Origin: Vaginisenegalia massiliensis
GTDB lineage: Bacteria; Bacillota; Bacilli; Lactobacillales; Aerococcaceae
Direction of reading: 5' to 3'
DNA: 64,000 nt
Assembly (NCBI RefSeq): GCF_900604935.1
Contig: NZ_UWPC01000003.1
Span: 1 to 64,000, forward strand
This document shows positions 52,216 through 61,416 of this stretch, piece by piece. The notes beneath the pieces were generated by a model. It saw only the letters and a list, made by a program, of their open reading frames with translations. It was not told where the DNA came from and made no database searches. The translations under genes were made by a program, and so were the position numbers. How positions within the stretch are numbered: position 1 is the first letter of the stretch; each line of letters starts with the position of its first letter.

Positions 52216-52342
52216 TGGTAAATTAGACGAGGAATAATTAGCGAATAATTAGTTCAATTTGTTGAGATTTTTGCTATCATAGTAGCGAAGTGTTGATTGC
52301 TTAAGAAGATTCTCAATGAAACTCACAGAAAGGTCTTTAGCC

Positions 52343-53539
52343 ATGAAAAAAATTAGCCAATTTCTCTGCTTGTTTGCTTGTATCATCAGTTTAACTGCTT
52401 GTAAAAAAGAACCTATGATTAAGCTAAGTAAGGAGAATCAAGCCTCGATTGAAGCCAAAGAAGCTGCTTTGAAAGGAAAGAAAGCAGATGAATCAGCCGG
52501 AAAACAAGCTAGTAAAAAGCAAAAAGAAAAACAAGACCTTGCCTTTCCAATTGAGCAAGCCAAATCATTGCCAGAAGGTAGCTTGCTAAGCTTAGCGGCA
52601 TATTTGCCGGGTCAAGTCAGTCAAAGTTACCACTATCAATCAAGTCAAAGCCAATATGAAGCCATTGTTGAATTACAAAATCCACAAACGGGTTATTTAC
52701 AAATTCGCGAGAATTACGAACAAGGTTCTAAGACAAAGGTTTATCAGCCATTTGGCGGTCAAATTAATTTGATTTATGAGCAAGAAGAAGCTAAAGCTGG
52801 CGAAGATTTAAGCTCGGCTGCCCAAACAAATCCTATTGTTCCATCATATACCCTCTTGGCTGAACCGGTTACGGTTGGGACCACTTGGTCCTATGATCAA
52901 GTTCACCAAAGCTCGATTACAGCCATATATGAATCCCTTGAATTAGCAGCGGGACAGTTTAAAAATATTGTTGAAGTGACGACTAAGTTAGATAACGAGA
53001 CCATGATCCAATATTTTGCCGAAAATGTCGGTTTGATTGCGACTCGTCATATTAATTCCAATGATGGCAAAGAGGAAATCTTAGTATTAGCCAGTATAGA
53101 ACCAGTCAAAGCTAAATCAGATGCGGCTACCAATCAAGGACTTCATGTGACCTTCAGCAGCCCTAACCCCGCTGGTAAGACTCCCTTGTTAGTAGCTAAA
53201 GAAACGGATTTTAAATACAATCCGCAAGAGGACCCAGTCGGAGCTTGGGCCCAACTTTTTCTTCAAGAAGGATGGATGTCAGGACAAAATCGTTTAAATC
53301 AAGTGATTGTGGAAGACCAAATCGTTACTTTGGATTTTGCCCCAGGTATTGTTAATGGGATGAATCTTAATCCGGCAACTGATGCAGGGGTTATTCCAGC
53401 TATGGTAAAATCGGTGGCCGATTATTACAAAGTTTCTCAGGTGAAATTAACCGTCAATGGTAGTATTATGGCTCCATATAATATTAAGCCACAGCAGCCA
53501 GGTATATGGACCGTGGATCCAGCTTGGACAAAAGAATAA
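52343..53539 (+). CDS. Lipoprotein with GerMN-like C-terminal domain
   Basis: From ATG 52343 (AAAGG upstream) the protein has 398 residues. A lipoprotein signal ends at the lipobox LTAC (Cys near residue 20). A charged Lys/Glu/Ala-rich linker follows (25-70). The middle domain (75-265) is rich in beta strands (QVSQSYHYQSSQSQYEAIVE). Residues 275-390 resemble a GerMN domain (VIVEDQIVTLDFAPGI then KLTVNGS). GerMN proteins are known from spore germination and also from non-sporulating bacteria, where the role is unclear. It is a single-gene unit after the trehalose operon; no link to trehalose is evident. Confidence 0.7.
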   Translation: MKKISQFLCLFACIISLTACKKEPMIKLSKENQASIEAKEAALKGKKADESAGKQASKKQKEKQDLAFPIEQAKSLPEGSLLSLAAYLPGQVSQSYHYQSSQSQYEAIVELQNPQTGYLQIRENYEQGSKTKVYQPFGGQINLIYEQEEAKAGEDLSSAAQTNPIVPSYTLLAEPVTVGTTWSYDQVHQSSITAIYESLELAAGQFKNIVEVTTKLDNETMIQYFAENVGLIATRHINSNDGKEEILVLASIEPVKAKSDAATNQGLHVTFSSPNPAGKTPLLVAKETDFKYNPQEDPVGAWAQLFLQEGWMSGQNRLNQVIVEDQIVTLDFAPGIVNGMNLNPATDAGVIPAMVKSVADYYKVSQVKLTVNGSIMAPYNIKPQQPGIWTVDPAWTKE

Positions 53540-53561
53540 GTGATAAGTTTCATATAAATTT

Positions 53562-53597
53562 AAAAGGTTCGAATCAATCTTGATTCGAACCTTTTTT
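53562..53597. terminator. Bidirectional terminator between the lipoprotein gene and treR
   Basis: AAAAGGTTCGAATCA, loop ATCT, TGATTCGAACCTTTT: a perfect 15-bp stem with A and T tracts. It serves the two convergent genes. Confidence 0.92.
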
Positions 53598-53616
53598 GTT
53601 GGATTTGTGGGTGAAA

Positions 53617-54336
53617 TTAATTGAACCGCGGTTTACGACGAGCGAATTCAGCGAAACGGAATTTTTCCAGACGATGATGCGAGGTCGTATATTGGAAGAA
53701 AGTCGTATCTTCAAGGAAGACATGGCTACTTACTTTTATCACGTAGTCCATAGGATTTAAATTCATCAAATCAATATCCATGTTGCTTGCTTTCTCAGCA
53801 ATGAACTCTTTGGTGGCATAGCCAATGGATAAATTTAGTTGTTGTTCAAAGTATTGGTAGATGGAATCTTTAGCGATGGAGTCAGGAATGCGCTCTACTA
53901 CACTACAGCGAATATAGTCTTCATCAATAATCATGACTTCTCCATTCATGACCCGAGTACGAACTAGATGGATAAATTTTTCATCCGGTGTGACATCTTC
54001 TAAGCCGACAAGAAATTCGGGAGCGGGTACAATCCGATTTTGAATCAGATGAGTAATCGAATTGATGCGTTGTTCTTCTTGGAGTTCTTTATAAGAAACC
54101 AAGCCACTAATGGGAAACGAAAAACGATTGTAGTCGAGAACGACGGATCCGCGGCCTTGTTTTTTTTGAATGAAGCCATTTTCTAAAAGAATTTTTTGGG
54201 CTTTACGAATGGTTTCTCGTGAGACATTGTATTGACTTGCTAAGTCATGTTCACTTGGAATGAGTGAGCCAATCGGATAAATCCCATCTTTTATTTTTTT
54301 TTCAATATCTAAGTAGATTTTTTCGAATTTATTCAT
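53617..54336 (-). CDS. treR: GntR-family repressor, probably TreR
   Basis: The 239-residue protein has an N-terminal GntR winged helix (1-70; GSLIPSEHDLASQYNVSRETIRKAQKILLENGFIQKKQGRGSVV) and a C-terminal UTRA effector domain (85-235; IRCSVVERIPDSIAKDSIYQYFEQQL, then FQYTTSHHRLEKFRF). TreR proteins of Firmicutes have this build and sense trehalose 6-phosphate. The trehalose genes lie 1.5 kb away on the other strand, separated by the lipoprotein gene, so the assignment is by family and proximity. Start at ATG 54336 with GAGGTG just upstream. Confidence 0.8.
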   Translation of the reverse strand: MNKFEKIYLDIEKKIKDGIYPIGSLIPSEHDLASQYNVSRETIRKAQKILLENGFIQKKQGRGSVVLDYNRFSFPISGLVSYKELQEEQRINSITHLIQNRIVPAPEFLVGLEDVTPDEKFIHLVRTRVMNGEVMIIDEDYIRCSVVERIPDSIAKDSIYQYFEQQLNLSIGYATKEFIAEKASNMDIDLMNLNPMDYVIKVSSHVFLEDTTFFQYTTSHHRLEKFRFAEFARRKPRFN

Positions 54337-54432
54337 AATACACCTCAGGCTCATTGTATCATTTTTTCCAGACAACTGACAGCAAAAAATCGGTTTAAGC
54401 TAGATTATTTGGCTATAATAGTAGACAAGTGT

Positions 54433-54461
54433 TTGCTTTTTGAGAGGACTTTTTGTATAAT
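54433..54461 (+). promoter_or_regulatory. Likely mnmE promoter
   Basis: -35 TTGCTT (54433-54438), a 17-base spacer, -10 TATAAT (54456-54461). It starts transcription about 108 bases before mnmE. Confidence 0.65.
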
Positions 54462-54490
54462 GCAAATGAATTATCAAATAGGTAGCAGTC

Positions 54491-54543
54491 AAAGTGCTCA
54501 CTTTCCGTCAAGTTTATAGGGGGATCGTGTCGGCACTTTTTTT
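54491..54543 (+). terminator. Terminator-like hairpin in the mnmE leader
   Basis: AAAGTGC (54491-54497) and GCACTTT (54533-54539) close a long hairpin that can extend through CAC/GTG and TTTCC/GGGGA pairs, followed by T7. It is downstream of the mnmE promoter and 32 bases before the start codon, and no plus-strand gene ends here, so attenuation is the natural reading. Confidence 0.6.
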
Positions 54544-54575
54544 ATGCTAAATTTTGGGATTGAAAGGAGATCAAG

Positions 54576-55955
54576 ATGTATCAACAAGACACAATTGCCG
54601 CTATCTCAACTGCATTAGGTGAAGGTGCGATTGGTATTGTCCGTTTAAGTGGAGACCAAGCAGTCGAATTTGCCAACCAAGTCTTTAAAGGAAAAGATCT
54701 TACCCAAGTGCCTAGTCATACTATTCATTATGGGCATATCTTATCTCCTTTAAATCACCAAATTATTGATGAAAGTATGGTTTCAGTAATGCGGGGACCT
54801 CGCTCTTTCACTAGGGAAGATATCGTCGAAATCAATTGCCACGGGGGCATCATCGCTGTTCAACGGGTGTTAGAAGCTTTACTTTATGTTGGAGCTAGAC
54901 TAGCTGAACCGGGTGAATTTACCAAACGGGCCTTCTTGAATGGGCGAATTGACTTATCGCAAGCGGAAGCCATTATGGATTTAATCCATGCTAAAACTGC
55001 CAAAGCCATGGACGCGTCCTTGAATCAATTGCAGGGTTCGCTATCGACTAAAATTCGGAACTTACGGCAAAAGATGCTAGAAACCCTTGCTCAAGTTGAA
55101 GTGACCATCGATTATCCGGAGTATGATGGTGTCGAAGAATTATCCTTGGACCAATTAAATCAGATGGCTCAAGAAGTTAGTCAAGAAATTCGGTTGATTA
55201 TGCAACAAGCCAATCAAGGGAAATTATTCCGTGAAGGCATTAAAACGGCCATTATTGGTCGGCCAAATGTAGGAAAATCCAGTCTGCTGAATCGCTTAAC
55301 CGGTGAAGATAAGGCCATTGTAACGGAAATCGAAGGAACCACTCGCGATACGATTGAAGAATATGTCAATGTTCGCGGTGTTCCACTTAAATTAATTGAC
55401 ACGGCTGGTATTCGTCAAACTGATGAAGTGGTTGAAAAAATTGGAGTGCAAAAGAGTCGTAAGGTCATGGAAGAAGCTGATTTGGTGATTCTGTTACTCA
55501 ATCAGGCTGAAGAATTAACCGATGTCGACCGCGAACTCTTAGATTTCACTCAAGGTCAAGAACGGTTGGTTATTTTGAATAAGCAAGATCTGCCCTCTCG
55601 CTTAAAGACCGAGGACTTAAGTCAGTGGTTGAATCCTGATCAAGTCTTAACGACATCTATGTTAGATGAAGCTGGTTTGGATCAATTAGAACAACAAATT
55701 GAAGCTCGCTTTTTTGCGGGCAAATTACAGACAGCCGATTTGAATTATCTCTTAAATACTCGTCATACCCAATTGCTACAGCAAGCCATCCTCGCTTTAG
55801 ATGAAGTCCAAAAAGCCTGTGAGATGGGATTGCCCGTTGATTTGATTCAGATTGACTTTACCCGGGCTTGGGATTTGTTAGGTGAAATTACTGGCGATAG
55901 TGTGCAAGATGAATTACTGACTAAACTCTTTAGCCAATTCTGTTTAGGAAAGTAG
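54576..55955 (+). CDS. mnmE: tRNA modification GTPase MnmE
   Basis: MnmE and MnmG together add the carboxymethylaminomethyl group to wobble uridine 34. The 459-residue protein has the folate-binding N-terminal domain (1-118), a helical domain, and an inserted G domain (215-375) with G1 [10 protein letters not shown]2 IEGTTRDT, G3 DTAG and G4 NKQD. It ends in FCLGK, whose Cys is catalytically important in the family. mnmG lies two genes downstream, with a NUDIX gene between. AAAGGAG precedes ATG. Confidence 0.98.
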   Translation: MYQQDTIAAISTALGEGAIGIVRLSGDQAVEFANQVFKGKDLTQVPSHTIHYGHILSPLNHQIIDESMVSVMRGPRSFTREDIVEINCHGGIIAVQRVLEALLYVGARLAEPGEFTKRAFLNGRIDLSQAEAIMDLIHAKTAKAMDASLNQLQGSLSTKIRNLRQKMLETLAQVEVTIDYPEYDGVEELSLDQLNQMAQEVSQEIRLIMQQANQGKLFREGIKTAIIGRPNVGKSSLLNRLTGEDKAIVTEIEGTTRDTIEEYVNVRGVPLKLIDTAGIRQTDEVVEKIGVQKSRKVMEEADLVILLLNQAEELTDVDRELLDFTQGQERLVILNKQDLPSRLKTEDLSQWLNPDQVLTTSMLDEAGLDQLEQQIEARFFAGKLQTADLNYLLNTRHTQLLQQAILALDEVQKACEMGLPVDLIQIDFTRAWDLLGEITGDSVQDELLTKLFSQFCLGK

Positions 55956-55965
55956 GAAATCGATT

Positions 55966-56433
55966 ATGAAATTAGCTACCATTTGCTATATTGACAATGG
56001 TTCTCAATTCTTATTACTTCACCGCAATAAAAAGCCCAATGATGTTCACCAAGGCAAATGGATTGGTGTGGGTGGCAAATTTGAAGCTGGCGAAACGCCG
56101 GAAGAATGTGCCATTCGTGAAATTCAAGAAGAAACAGGCTTGATTGTGGAAGAGTTAGAATTGAAAGGACTGATTACTTTTCCTGAATTTACGCCAGAAA
56201 CAGACTGGTACACTTATGTTTTTCGAGTGACTAAATTTAGTGGTCAAATTGGTCCTTGCGATGAAGGTACGTTGGAATGGGTCGATTATGATCAAGTCTT
56301 GGATAAACCGACCTGGGAAGGTGATCTCATCTTCTTGCGTTGGGTATTAGAAGATCGCCCTTTCTTTTCAGCAAAATTTATTTATGAAGCTGATGAGTTC
56401 AAAGATTACCAAGTGAGATTTTATCAAAAATAG
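55966..56433 (+). CDS. NUDIX hydrolase, 8-oxo-dGTPase (MutT/YtkD-like)
   Basis: The 155-residue protein has a complete NUDIX box: [24 protein letters not shown] near residues 40-63. The pattern GVGGKFE and the later [15 protein letters not shown] resemble the MutX/8-oxo-dGTP diphosphatases of streptococci. It would clear oxidised nucleotides. The substrate is inferred. It sits 10 bases after mnmE and 14 before mnmG, so it is part of that operon. Confidence 0.88.
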   Translation: MKLATICYIDNGSQFLLLHRNKKPNDVHQGKWIGVGGKFEAGETPEECAIREIQEETGLIVEELELKGLITFPEFTPETDWYTYVFRVTKFSGQIGPCDEGTLEWVDYDQVLDKPTWEGDLIFLRWVLEDRPFFSAKFIYEADEFKDYQVRFYQK

Positions 56434-56447
56434 AAAGGAACGAATGC

Positions 56448-58376
56448 ATGCAAGAATATCAAGCAGGAAATTACGATGTCATCATTGTCGGTGCGGGCCA
56501 TGCCGGATCAGAAGCGGCTTTAGCATCCGCACGTATGGGATGCCACACACTTTTATTAACTATTTCCTTAGATATGGTGGCCTTTATGCCCTGTAATCCA
56601 TCGATTGGCGGACCAGCCAAAGGAGTGGTCGTTCGAGAAATCGATGCCTTAGGAGGCGAAATGGGTCGCAATATCGATCGGACCTATATCCAAATGCGTC
56701 TATTGAATACCGGTAAAGGACCCGCTGTGCAAGCTCTACGCGCCCAAGCTGATAAAAAGCTCTATTCAGAAACCATGAAGAAAACGATTGAAGCCACTCC
56801 TAATCTTGATTTAAAACAAGGCATTGTAGAGCGGCTCTTAATTGAAGACGGTCAATGTTGCGGAGTTATTACTCAAACAGGTGCCGTTTATCGATCACAA
56901 GCGGTTGTATTAACGACTGGGACTTCAGCGCGCGGGCAGATTATTATTGGTGATTTGAAATATTCTTCTGGTCCTAATAATACCTTGCCTTCGATTAAAT
57001 TGTCTGAACACTTAATGGAATTAGGGTTAGAACTTGCTCGCTTTAAGACAGGAACGCCACCACGAATTCACCATGACTCAGTCAACTTTGACGCTATGGA
57101 AATTCAACCCGGTGATCAAGCGCCCAACCATTTTTCCTTTTTAACACCGGATGAAGATTATAAAGTGGATTCGACACCGTGTTGGTTGACTCATACTAGT
57201 CAAGCTACCCATGAAATTATTCGGCAAAATCTTCACCGTGCTCCTATGTTTACGGGAATTGTTGAAGGAGTCGGAGCACGTTATTGCCCATCGATTGAGG
57301 ATAAAATCGTCCGCTTTAGCGATAAACCGCGTCACCAATTATTTATTGAACCGGAATCTTTATCAACAGATGAAATGTATGTCCAAGGTTTGTCGACTTC
57401 CCTACCCGAAGATGTGCAAGTGGATATGCTACACTCGGTTCCTGGTTTAGAGAAAGCTGAATTAATGCGGTTAGGATATGCCATTGAGTATGATGTAGTT
57501 GTGCCTCATCAACTTCGCTTATCACTAGAGACTAAAGCAATCCCTAATTTATTTACCGCAGGTCAAACAAATGGGACTTCGGGTTATGAAGAAGCAGCCG
57601 GTCAAGGGATAATGGCTGGAATTAATGCAGCTTTGAAGGTTCAAGGTAAAGAGCCTTTCATCATGAAGCGAAGTGAAGGTTATATTGGAGTAATGATTGA
57701 TGATTTAGTGACCAAAGGGACTACCGAGCCTTATCGTCTCTTAACGTCACGGGCAGAATATCGCCTACTTATTCGTCATGATAATGCGGATTTACGTTTA
57801 ACCGAGTATGGTTATCAATTAGGCTTAGTGACTCCAGAGCGTTATCAAACTTTCCAAGCAAAATTAGCTCTCATTGAAGATGAGATGACCCGTTTAGGGT
57901 CCATTCGCCTTACACCGAAAACTCCAGGCCTGGCTGAATTTCTTGCGGAAAGACACTCTACTCAATTATTAGATGGTATCTTGGCAATTGATTTGCTACG
58001 CCGTCCTGAGATTCGCTACCAAGATTTGGTAACTCTTATTCCTCGTCAGGATCAAGCCCTTGATCGCCAAGCAGCTGAACAAGTGGAAATTCAAGTAAAA
58101 TATGAAGGCTACATCAAAAAAGCTTTGCAAAAAGTGGACAAAGTGAAGGCTATGGAAGAAAAACAAATTCCTCATGACATCGATTATGATGCGGTCGATA
58201 ACTTAGCTAATGAAGCTCGTGACCGCTTGAAAAAAATTCAACCTTCTACTCTGGCTCAAGCCAGCCGTGTATCAGGAGTGAATCCAGCCGATATTGCAAT
58301 TCTTTCGGTCTACATTCAACAAGGAAAGATTGCGCGCCTAGGAGACAAACCAGACGCCACACAAAAGGAAATTTGA
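56448..58376 (+). CDS. mnmG: tRNA uridine-5-carboxymethylaminomethyl modification enzyme MnmG
   Basis: MnmG (GidA) is the FAD- and NADH-dependent partner of MnmE. The 642-residue protein starts with the dinucleotide-binding fold [21 protein letters not shown] and has GidA signatures [20 protein letters not shown] near residue 50, [14 protein letters not shown] near 200 and [21 protein letters not shown] near 365. The C-terminal helical domain ([18 protein letters not shown]) binds MnmE and tRNA. A terminator follows. Confidence 0.98.
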   Translation: MQEYQAGNYDVIIVGAGHAGSEAALASARMGCHTLLLTISLDMVAFMPCNPSIGGPAKGVVVREIDALGGEMGRNIDRTYIQMRLLNTGKGPAVQALRAQADKKLYSETMKKTIEATPNLDLKQGIVERLLIEDGQCCGVITQTGAVYRSQAVVLTTGTSARGQIIIGDLKYSSGPNNTLPSIKLSEHLMELGLELARFKTGTPPRIHHDSVNFDAMEIQPGDQAPNHFSFLTPDEDYKVDSTPCWLTHTSQATHEIIRQNLHRAPMFTGIVEGVGARYCPSIEDKIVRFSDKPRHQLFIEPESLSTDEMYVQGLSTSLPEDVQVDMLHSVPGLEKAELMRLGYAIEYDVVVPHQLRLSLETKAIPNLFTAGQTNGTSGYEEAAGQGIMAGINAALKVQGKEPFIMKRSEGYIGVMIDDLVTKGTTEPYRLLTSRAEYRLLIRHDNADLRLTEYGYQLGLVTPERYQTFQAKLALIEDEMTRLGSIRLTPKTPGLAEFLAERHSTQLLDGILAIDLLRRPEIRYQDLVTLIPRQDQALDRQAAEQVEIQVKYEGYIKKALQKVDKVKAMEEKQIPHDIDYDAVDNLANEARDRLKKIQPSTLAQASRVSGVNPADIAILSVYIQQGKIARLGDKPDATQKEI

Positions 58377-58403
58377 GCAAGAAAATTTTATCCCGTCAAT
58401 AAG

Positions 58404-58447
58404 AAAACCCGCCTAATCTGTAAAACAGACTAGGCGGGTTTATTTTT
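58404..58447. terminator. Terminator after mnmG, bidirectional
   Basis: AAACCCGCCTAATCTG, loop TAAAA, CAGACTAGGCGGGTTT, then TATTTTT. The stem has one small bulge. It also ends the convergent secreted-protein gene. Confidence 0.9.
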
Positions 58448-58454
58448 GCTTATT

Positions 58455-59594
58455 CTATTGAATTTGTTGAATGGTTTTGGCGTCTTTTAAGTAATGGAAA
58501 ATACCCATTAGATTAAGTTGAGCATCTCCTTTAGCATAGACTTCTACTACAATTACATTTTTATCATCTTGATCAGTGGTGACAATGTAAGTGATATTAG
58601 AACCAGCCATGGTTGGGTAGGTTTTTTTGATGGCATCAACTGCTTCAGCTTTTACCCCTTCAATTTTTTTACCATTGGAGTCGACAGCTGGTTGATCTTT
58701 CTGAGCATTTGTTTCGTCTTTTGAGGTTTCATCTTGGTTGCTAGCATCTTGACTTGAAGAATCCGTACTAGTTGTTTTGAGACCTTCTTTTTCTGCTTGG
58801 CTCATGCGTTGATCAAACTCCTTAATCGCAGCTTGAATTTTGTTTTTCAAAGCAGCGGCAATTTTTTTCTTGTCGTTCTTATTAACTTTAGCGGCTTCAC
58901 GATACCAACTTAGTACATCTGCTGGGTTGGCCTTATTCAAGTCTTCCCATTTAAAATCAGGTAATTGACGACTGATTTTTAAGTATTCGCCATATTCATC
59001 ACCCTTAAGCAGGCCTAAGTCTGGATATTCTTTCACGATTTGATCGTAGATAAAGCGGTTCACCTTAGCTTGAGGAATGTCTTCTTGGCGAGCTATTTCG
59101 CTATAACCGGAAATGGAATTTTTCAAAACAGTGCTTAAGTGTTCGGCATTGATCGGTTGTGTTTTGAGCAATTCTTCTTTTTGACTTGTGACCGTATTCA
59201 AATCAATTTGACGGTAATAGGTAAAATTACCAGTTAAAGTATCCATGGTCTGATTGTATTGCCAAGTAAAAGGCAGTTCATTTTCGAGAGCAGCTTGGCC
59301 ATAATCTTTGACGAATTTTGCTGTATCGAAGTGAAGGGTATAGGTATCAATATTTGGGACAGCACTATTCTTTTCAACTTGTTTCAATTGATAGAATTGC
59401 TTGTTCAAATAGATGGATTGTTTGGTCACCACAAAAGCGGGTCCTTGGGTTGAGGCTTGCCATACGCCAACAATGTCATTAGACGCTTGGTTACTTGGCG
59501 TTTCTTGAGCAAGGACAATGGATGGTAGACTAAGGGACATCACTAAACTTAAGCTAGCAATTAGCTTGAATAAGGGACGTTTAAATGGATTCAT
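58455..59594 (-). CDS. Secreted protein of unknown function
   Basis: From ATG 59594 (GAGGTG upstream) the protein has 379 residues. It has a clear signal peptide (KRPLFKLIASLSLVMSLSLP, cleavage near VLAQE). Residues 35-125 look beta-rich (GVWQASTQGPAFVVTKQSIYL, FTWQYNQTMDTLTGNFTYY), lipocalin-like in style. Residues 130-265 are helical (YPDLGLLKGDEYGEYLKI). A Ser/Asp/Glu/Lys linker (270-315) leads to a small alpha-beta C-terminal domain (VDAIKKTYPTMAGSNITYIV). No lipobox or LPXTG is present, so it is probably released. I do not recognise the family. Confidence 0.75.
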   Translation of the reverse strand: MNPFKRPLFKLIASLSLVMSLSLPSIVLAQETPSNQASNDIVGVWQASTQGPAFVVTKQSIYLNKQFYQLKQVEKNSAVPNIDTYTLHFDTAKFVKDYGQAALENELPFTWQYNQTMDTLTGNFTYYRQIDLNTVTSQKEELLKTQPINAEHLSTVLKNSISGYSEIARQEDIPQAKVNRFIYDQIVKEYPDLGLLKGDEYGEYLKISRQLPDFKWEDLNKANPADVLSWYREAAKVNKNDKKKIAAALKNKIQAAIKEFDQRMSQAEKEGLKTTSTDSSSQDASNQDETSKDETNAQKDQPAVDSNGKKIEGVKAEAVDAIKKTYPTMAGSNITYIVTTDQDDKNVIVVEVYAKGDAQLNLMGIFHYLKDAKTIQQIQ

Positions 59595-59778
59595 GTAAGC
59601 ACCTCTTTCATATTCTATATATAATAGTAGTCTTTCACTCTTATATATTAACAAAAATGCTGATAAATAGACATTGTTATTATTCGAAGGAAGTTTGAAT
59701 AAATTTGGTAAAGAAAACAAGTCTCAATTCGTTGAATAAATTGTCCTTTCTTCAATCAGATAGCCATAGGATCATAGT

Positions 59779-59850
59779 AAATCAGCCCTAGTATATTAGC
59801 CAAAATTTAATCGACTTTATCAGGGTTTTGCATTGCTATTAGGCTGATTT
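59779..59850 (+). repeat. Long-range inverted repeat upstream of rsmG
   Basis: AAATCAGCC (59779-59787) and GGCTGATTT (59842-59850) are perfect 9-bp inverted copies with 54 bases between; pairing can extend by TA/TA past a one-base bulge, and TTTTA follows. It could be a leader structure or a terminator-like fold. Confidence 0.4.
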
Positions 59851-59869
59851 TACGTTAAAGTATAGACGT

Positions 59870-59888
59870 GTGAAACTTTTTGTTTCAC
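59870..59888. repeat. Everted half-parS repeat (GTGAAAC-N5-GTTTCAC)
   Basis: GTGAAAC (59870-59876), TTTTT, GTTTCAC (59882-59888). These are the two halves of parS in outward order, 7-bp arms, just before rsmG-parA-parB. In RNA it forms a short hairpin upstream of the rsmG ribosome-binding site. Confidence 0.6.
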
Positions 59889-59911
59889 AAATCTATTTGA
59901 AGGAGCTAGTC

Positions 59912-60631
59912 ATGACTGAAGAAGAATTTTTAGCGCAATTAAGCCAACATGGCATTCACTTGTCTCCTGAACAAATCCAACAATTCCGTGATTATTATCG
60001 TTTATTAATTGAATGGAATCAAAAAATAAATTTAACAGCTTTGACTAATGAAGCCGATGTTTATTTGAAACATTTCTATGATTGTTTGATGCCTTTATGG
60101 GTTATGCCCTTAGACTCATATGATCTAACATTATGTGATGTTGGAGCGGGAGCGGGCTTTCCATCAATCCCTCTTAAAATTGTGAAACCTGAGTTAAAGG
60201 TAACCATTGTTGATTCACTCAATAAGCGAATTAACTTTTTAAATCTTTTGGTCGAGACACTCGGCTTAGAGCAAGTGATATGTGTACATGGCCGTGCCGA
60301 AGAGGTGGGTCAAGATCCTCAGTTTCGTGGTCAATTCGACTTAGTGACGGCCCGGGCGGTTGCAGCCTTAAATATTTTGTGTGAATTTTGTCTGCCTTTA
60401 GTGAAGCAGGGTGGTTATTTCTTAGCCATGAAAGGCCAAAAAGCTCAGGAAGAAATTCAAGAAGCCAAAACAGCCATTGCGGTTCTTGGTGCTAAGTTGG
60501 TCGAGCAAGAAACGGCTTTATTGCCAATTGAAGAAAGTGAACGTTTTTTCTTAAAGTTGAAGAAAACCAAAGAAACACCAAAAAAATACCCAAGACGGGC
60601 TGGTAAACCGGCCAAAGAACCAATTATCTAA
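59912..60631 (+). CDS. rsmG: 16S rRNA (guanine-527-N7)-methyltransferase RsmG
   Basis: RsmG (GidB) methylates G527 of 16S rRNA; loss gives low-level streptomycin resistance. The protein is 239 residues from ATG 59912. The SAM-binding motif is CDVGAGAGFPSIPLKIV near 70-86; LTVVDSLNKRINFL-like TIVDSLNKRINFLNLL follows, and VTARAVAALNIL is near 145. The C-terminus is extended and basic (KKYPRRAGKPAKEPII). I reject the in-frame ATG 14 codons earlier, which lies on the everted repeat. Confidence 0.97.
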   Translation: MTEEEFLAQLSQHGIHLSPEQIQQFRDYYRLLIEWNQKINLTALTNEADVYLKHFYDCLMPLWVMPLDSYDLTLCDVGAGAGFPSIPLKIVKPELKVTIVDSLNKRINFLNLLVETLGLEQVICVHGRAEEVGQDPQFRGQFDLVTARAVAALNILCEFCLPLVKQGGYFLAMKGQKAQEEIQEAKTAIAVLGAKLVEQETALLPIEESERFFLKLKKTKETPKKYPRRAGKPAKEPII

Positions 60632-60651
60632 GCGAATGGAGGATGCATAAG

Positions 60652-61416
60652 ATGGGAAAAATGATTGCTGTCGGAAATCAAAAAGGTGGCGTCGGCAAGA
60701 CCACTACTACCGTAAACCTAGGTGCAGCATTGGCTTCCTTAGGTAAAAAGGTTTTAATTATTGACTCAGATTCACAAGGCAATGCAACCAGTGGTTTGGG
60801 TGTGGAACGAGGCGATGTTAAACACAGCCTTTATGAAATTCTCGTCGATCAAGTGCCTATGGCAGAATGTGTGGTGCCAACTTCACGAGATAATCTATTT
60901 GTTGTTCCGTCTACCATTCAATTAGCGGCGGCAGAACTGGAATTATCCAATGTAAAAAGCCGTGAATTGCGTTTAAAAGATGCCGTTGAACCAATTAAAG
61001 ATCAGTATGATTATATCTTAATTGACTGCCCTCCTTCTTTGGGACAATTATCGATTAATGCTTTTACAGCTTCAGATACCATCTTAATTCCTGTCCAATG
61101 TGAATATTATGCTTTGGAAGGCTTGAGTCAATTGCTCAATACCATTCGCCTAGTACAACGGTCTTATAATAAAGATTTCCGTATTGAAGGAGTCCTTCTA
61201 ACCATGTTGGATGCACGGACGAATTTGGGTTATGAAGTAGTCGAAGAAGTGCGGAAGTATTTCCAAGAAAAGGTCTATAATACCATTATCTCACGTAATA
61301 TTCGTTTATCTGAAGCTCCATCTTATGGACAATCTATCATTGATTATGATCCTCGCTCTCGTGGTGCTGAAATGTATCTGGATTTAGCAAAGGAAGTGTT
61401 GGCAAATGGTGAATAA
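60652..61416 (+). CDS. parA: Chromosome partitioning ATPase ParA (Soj)
   Basis: ParA is a Walker-type ATPase that works with ParB-parS and, in Bacillus, also modulates DnaA. From ATG 60652 it has 254 residues: deviant Walker A GNQKGGVGKTTTTVNLG at 7-23, SDSQGNATSGLG near 45, and Walker B YILIDCPPSLG near 120. The DNA-binding Arg region RSYNKDFRIEGVLLTMLDAR follows. There is no N-terminal HTH, so it is the chromosomal type. An ATG three codons earlier overlaps the GGAGG site and is less likely. Confidence 0.97.
   Translation: MGKMIAVGNQKGGVGKTTTTVNLGAALASLGKKVLIIDSDSQGNATSGLGVERGDVKHSLYEILVDQVPMAECVVPTSRDNLFVVPSTIQLAAAELELSNVKSRELRLKDAVEPIKDQYDYILIDCPPSLGQLSINAFTASDTILIPVQCEYYALEGLSQLLNTIRLVQRSYNKDFRIEGVLLTMLDARTNLGYEVVEEVRKYFQEKVYNTIISRNIRLSEAPSYGQSIIDYDPRSRGAEMYLDLAKEVLANGE

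Larger units (their letters stand above)
59595..59911. other. Non-coding gap between the secreted-protein gene and rsmG
   Basis: This 317-base divergent region holds no gene I can support. Its left part should contain the promoter of the secreted-protein gene (AT-rich, several possible -10 boxes, none decisive). Its right part holds two inverted repeats listed separately and the rsmG ribosome-binding site (AAGGAG, 59899-59905). Confidence 0.6.

Noticed and set aside
54466-54520. Short frame in the mnmE leader (starting MNYQIGSSQS) as a leader peptide
   Set aside because: It has no ribosome-binding site and its ATG would be at the very 5' end of the transcript; no run of regulatory codons is seen.
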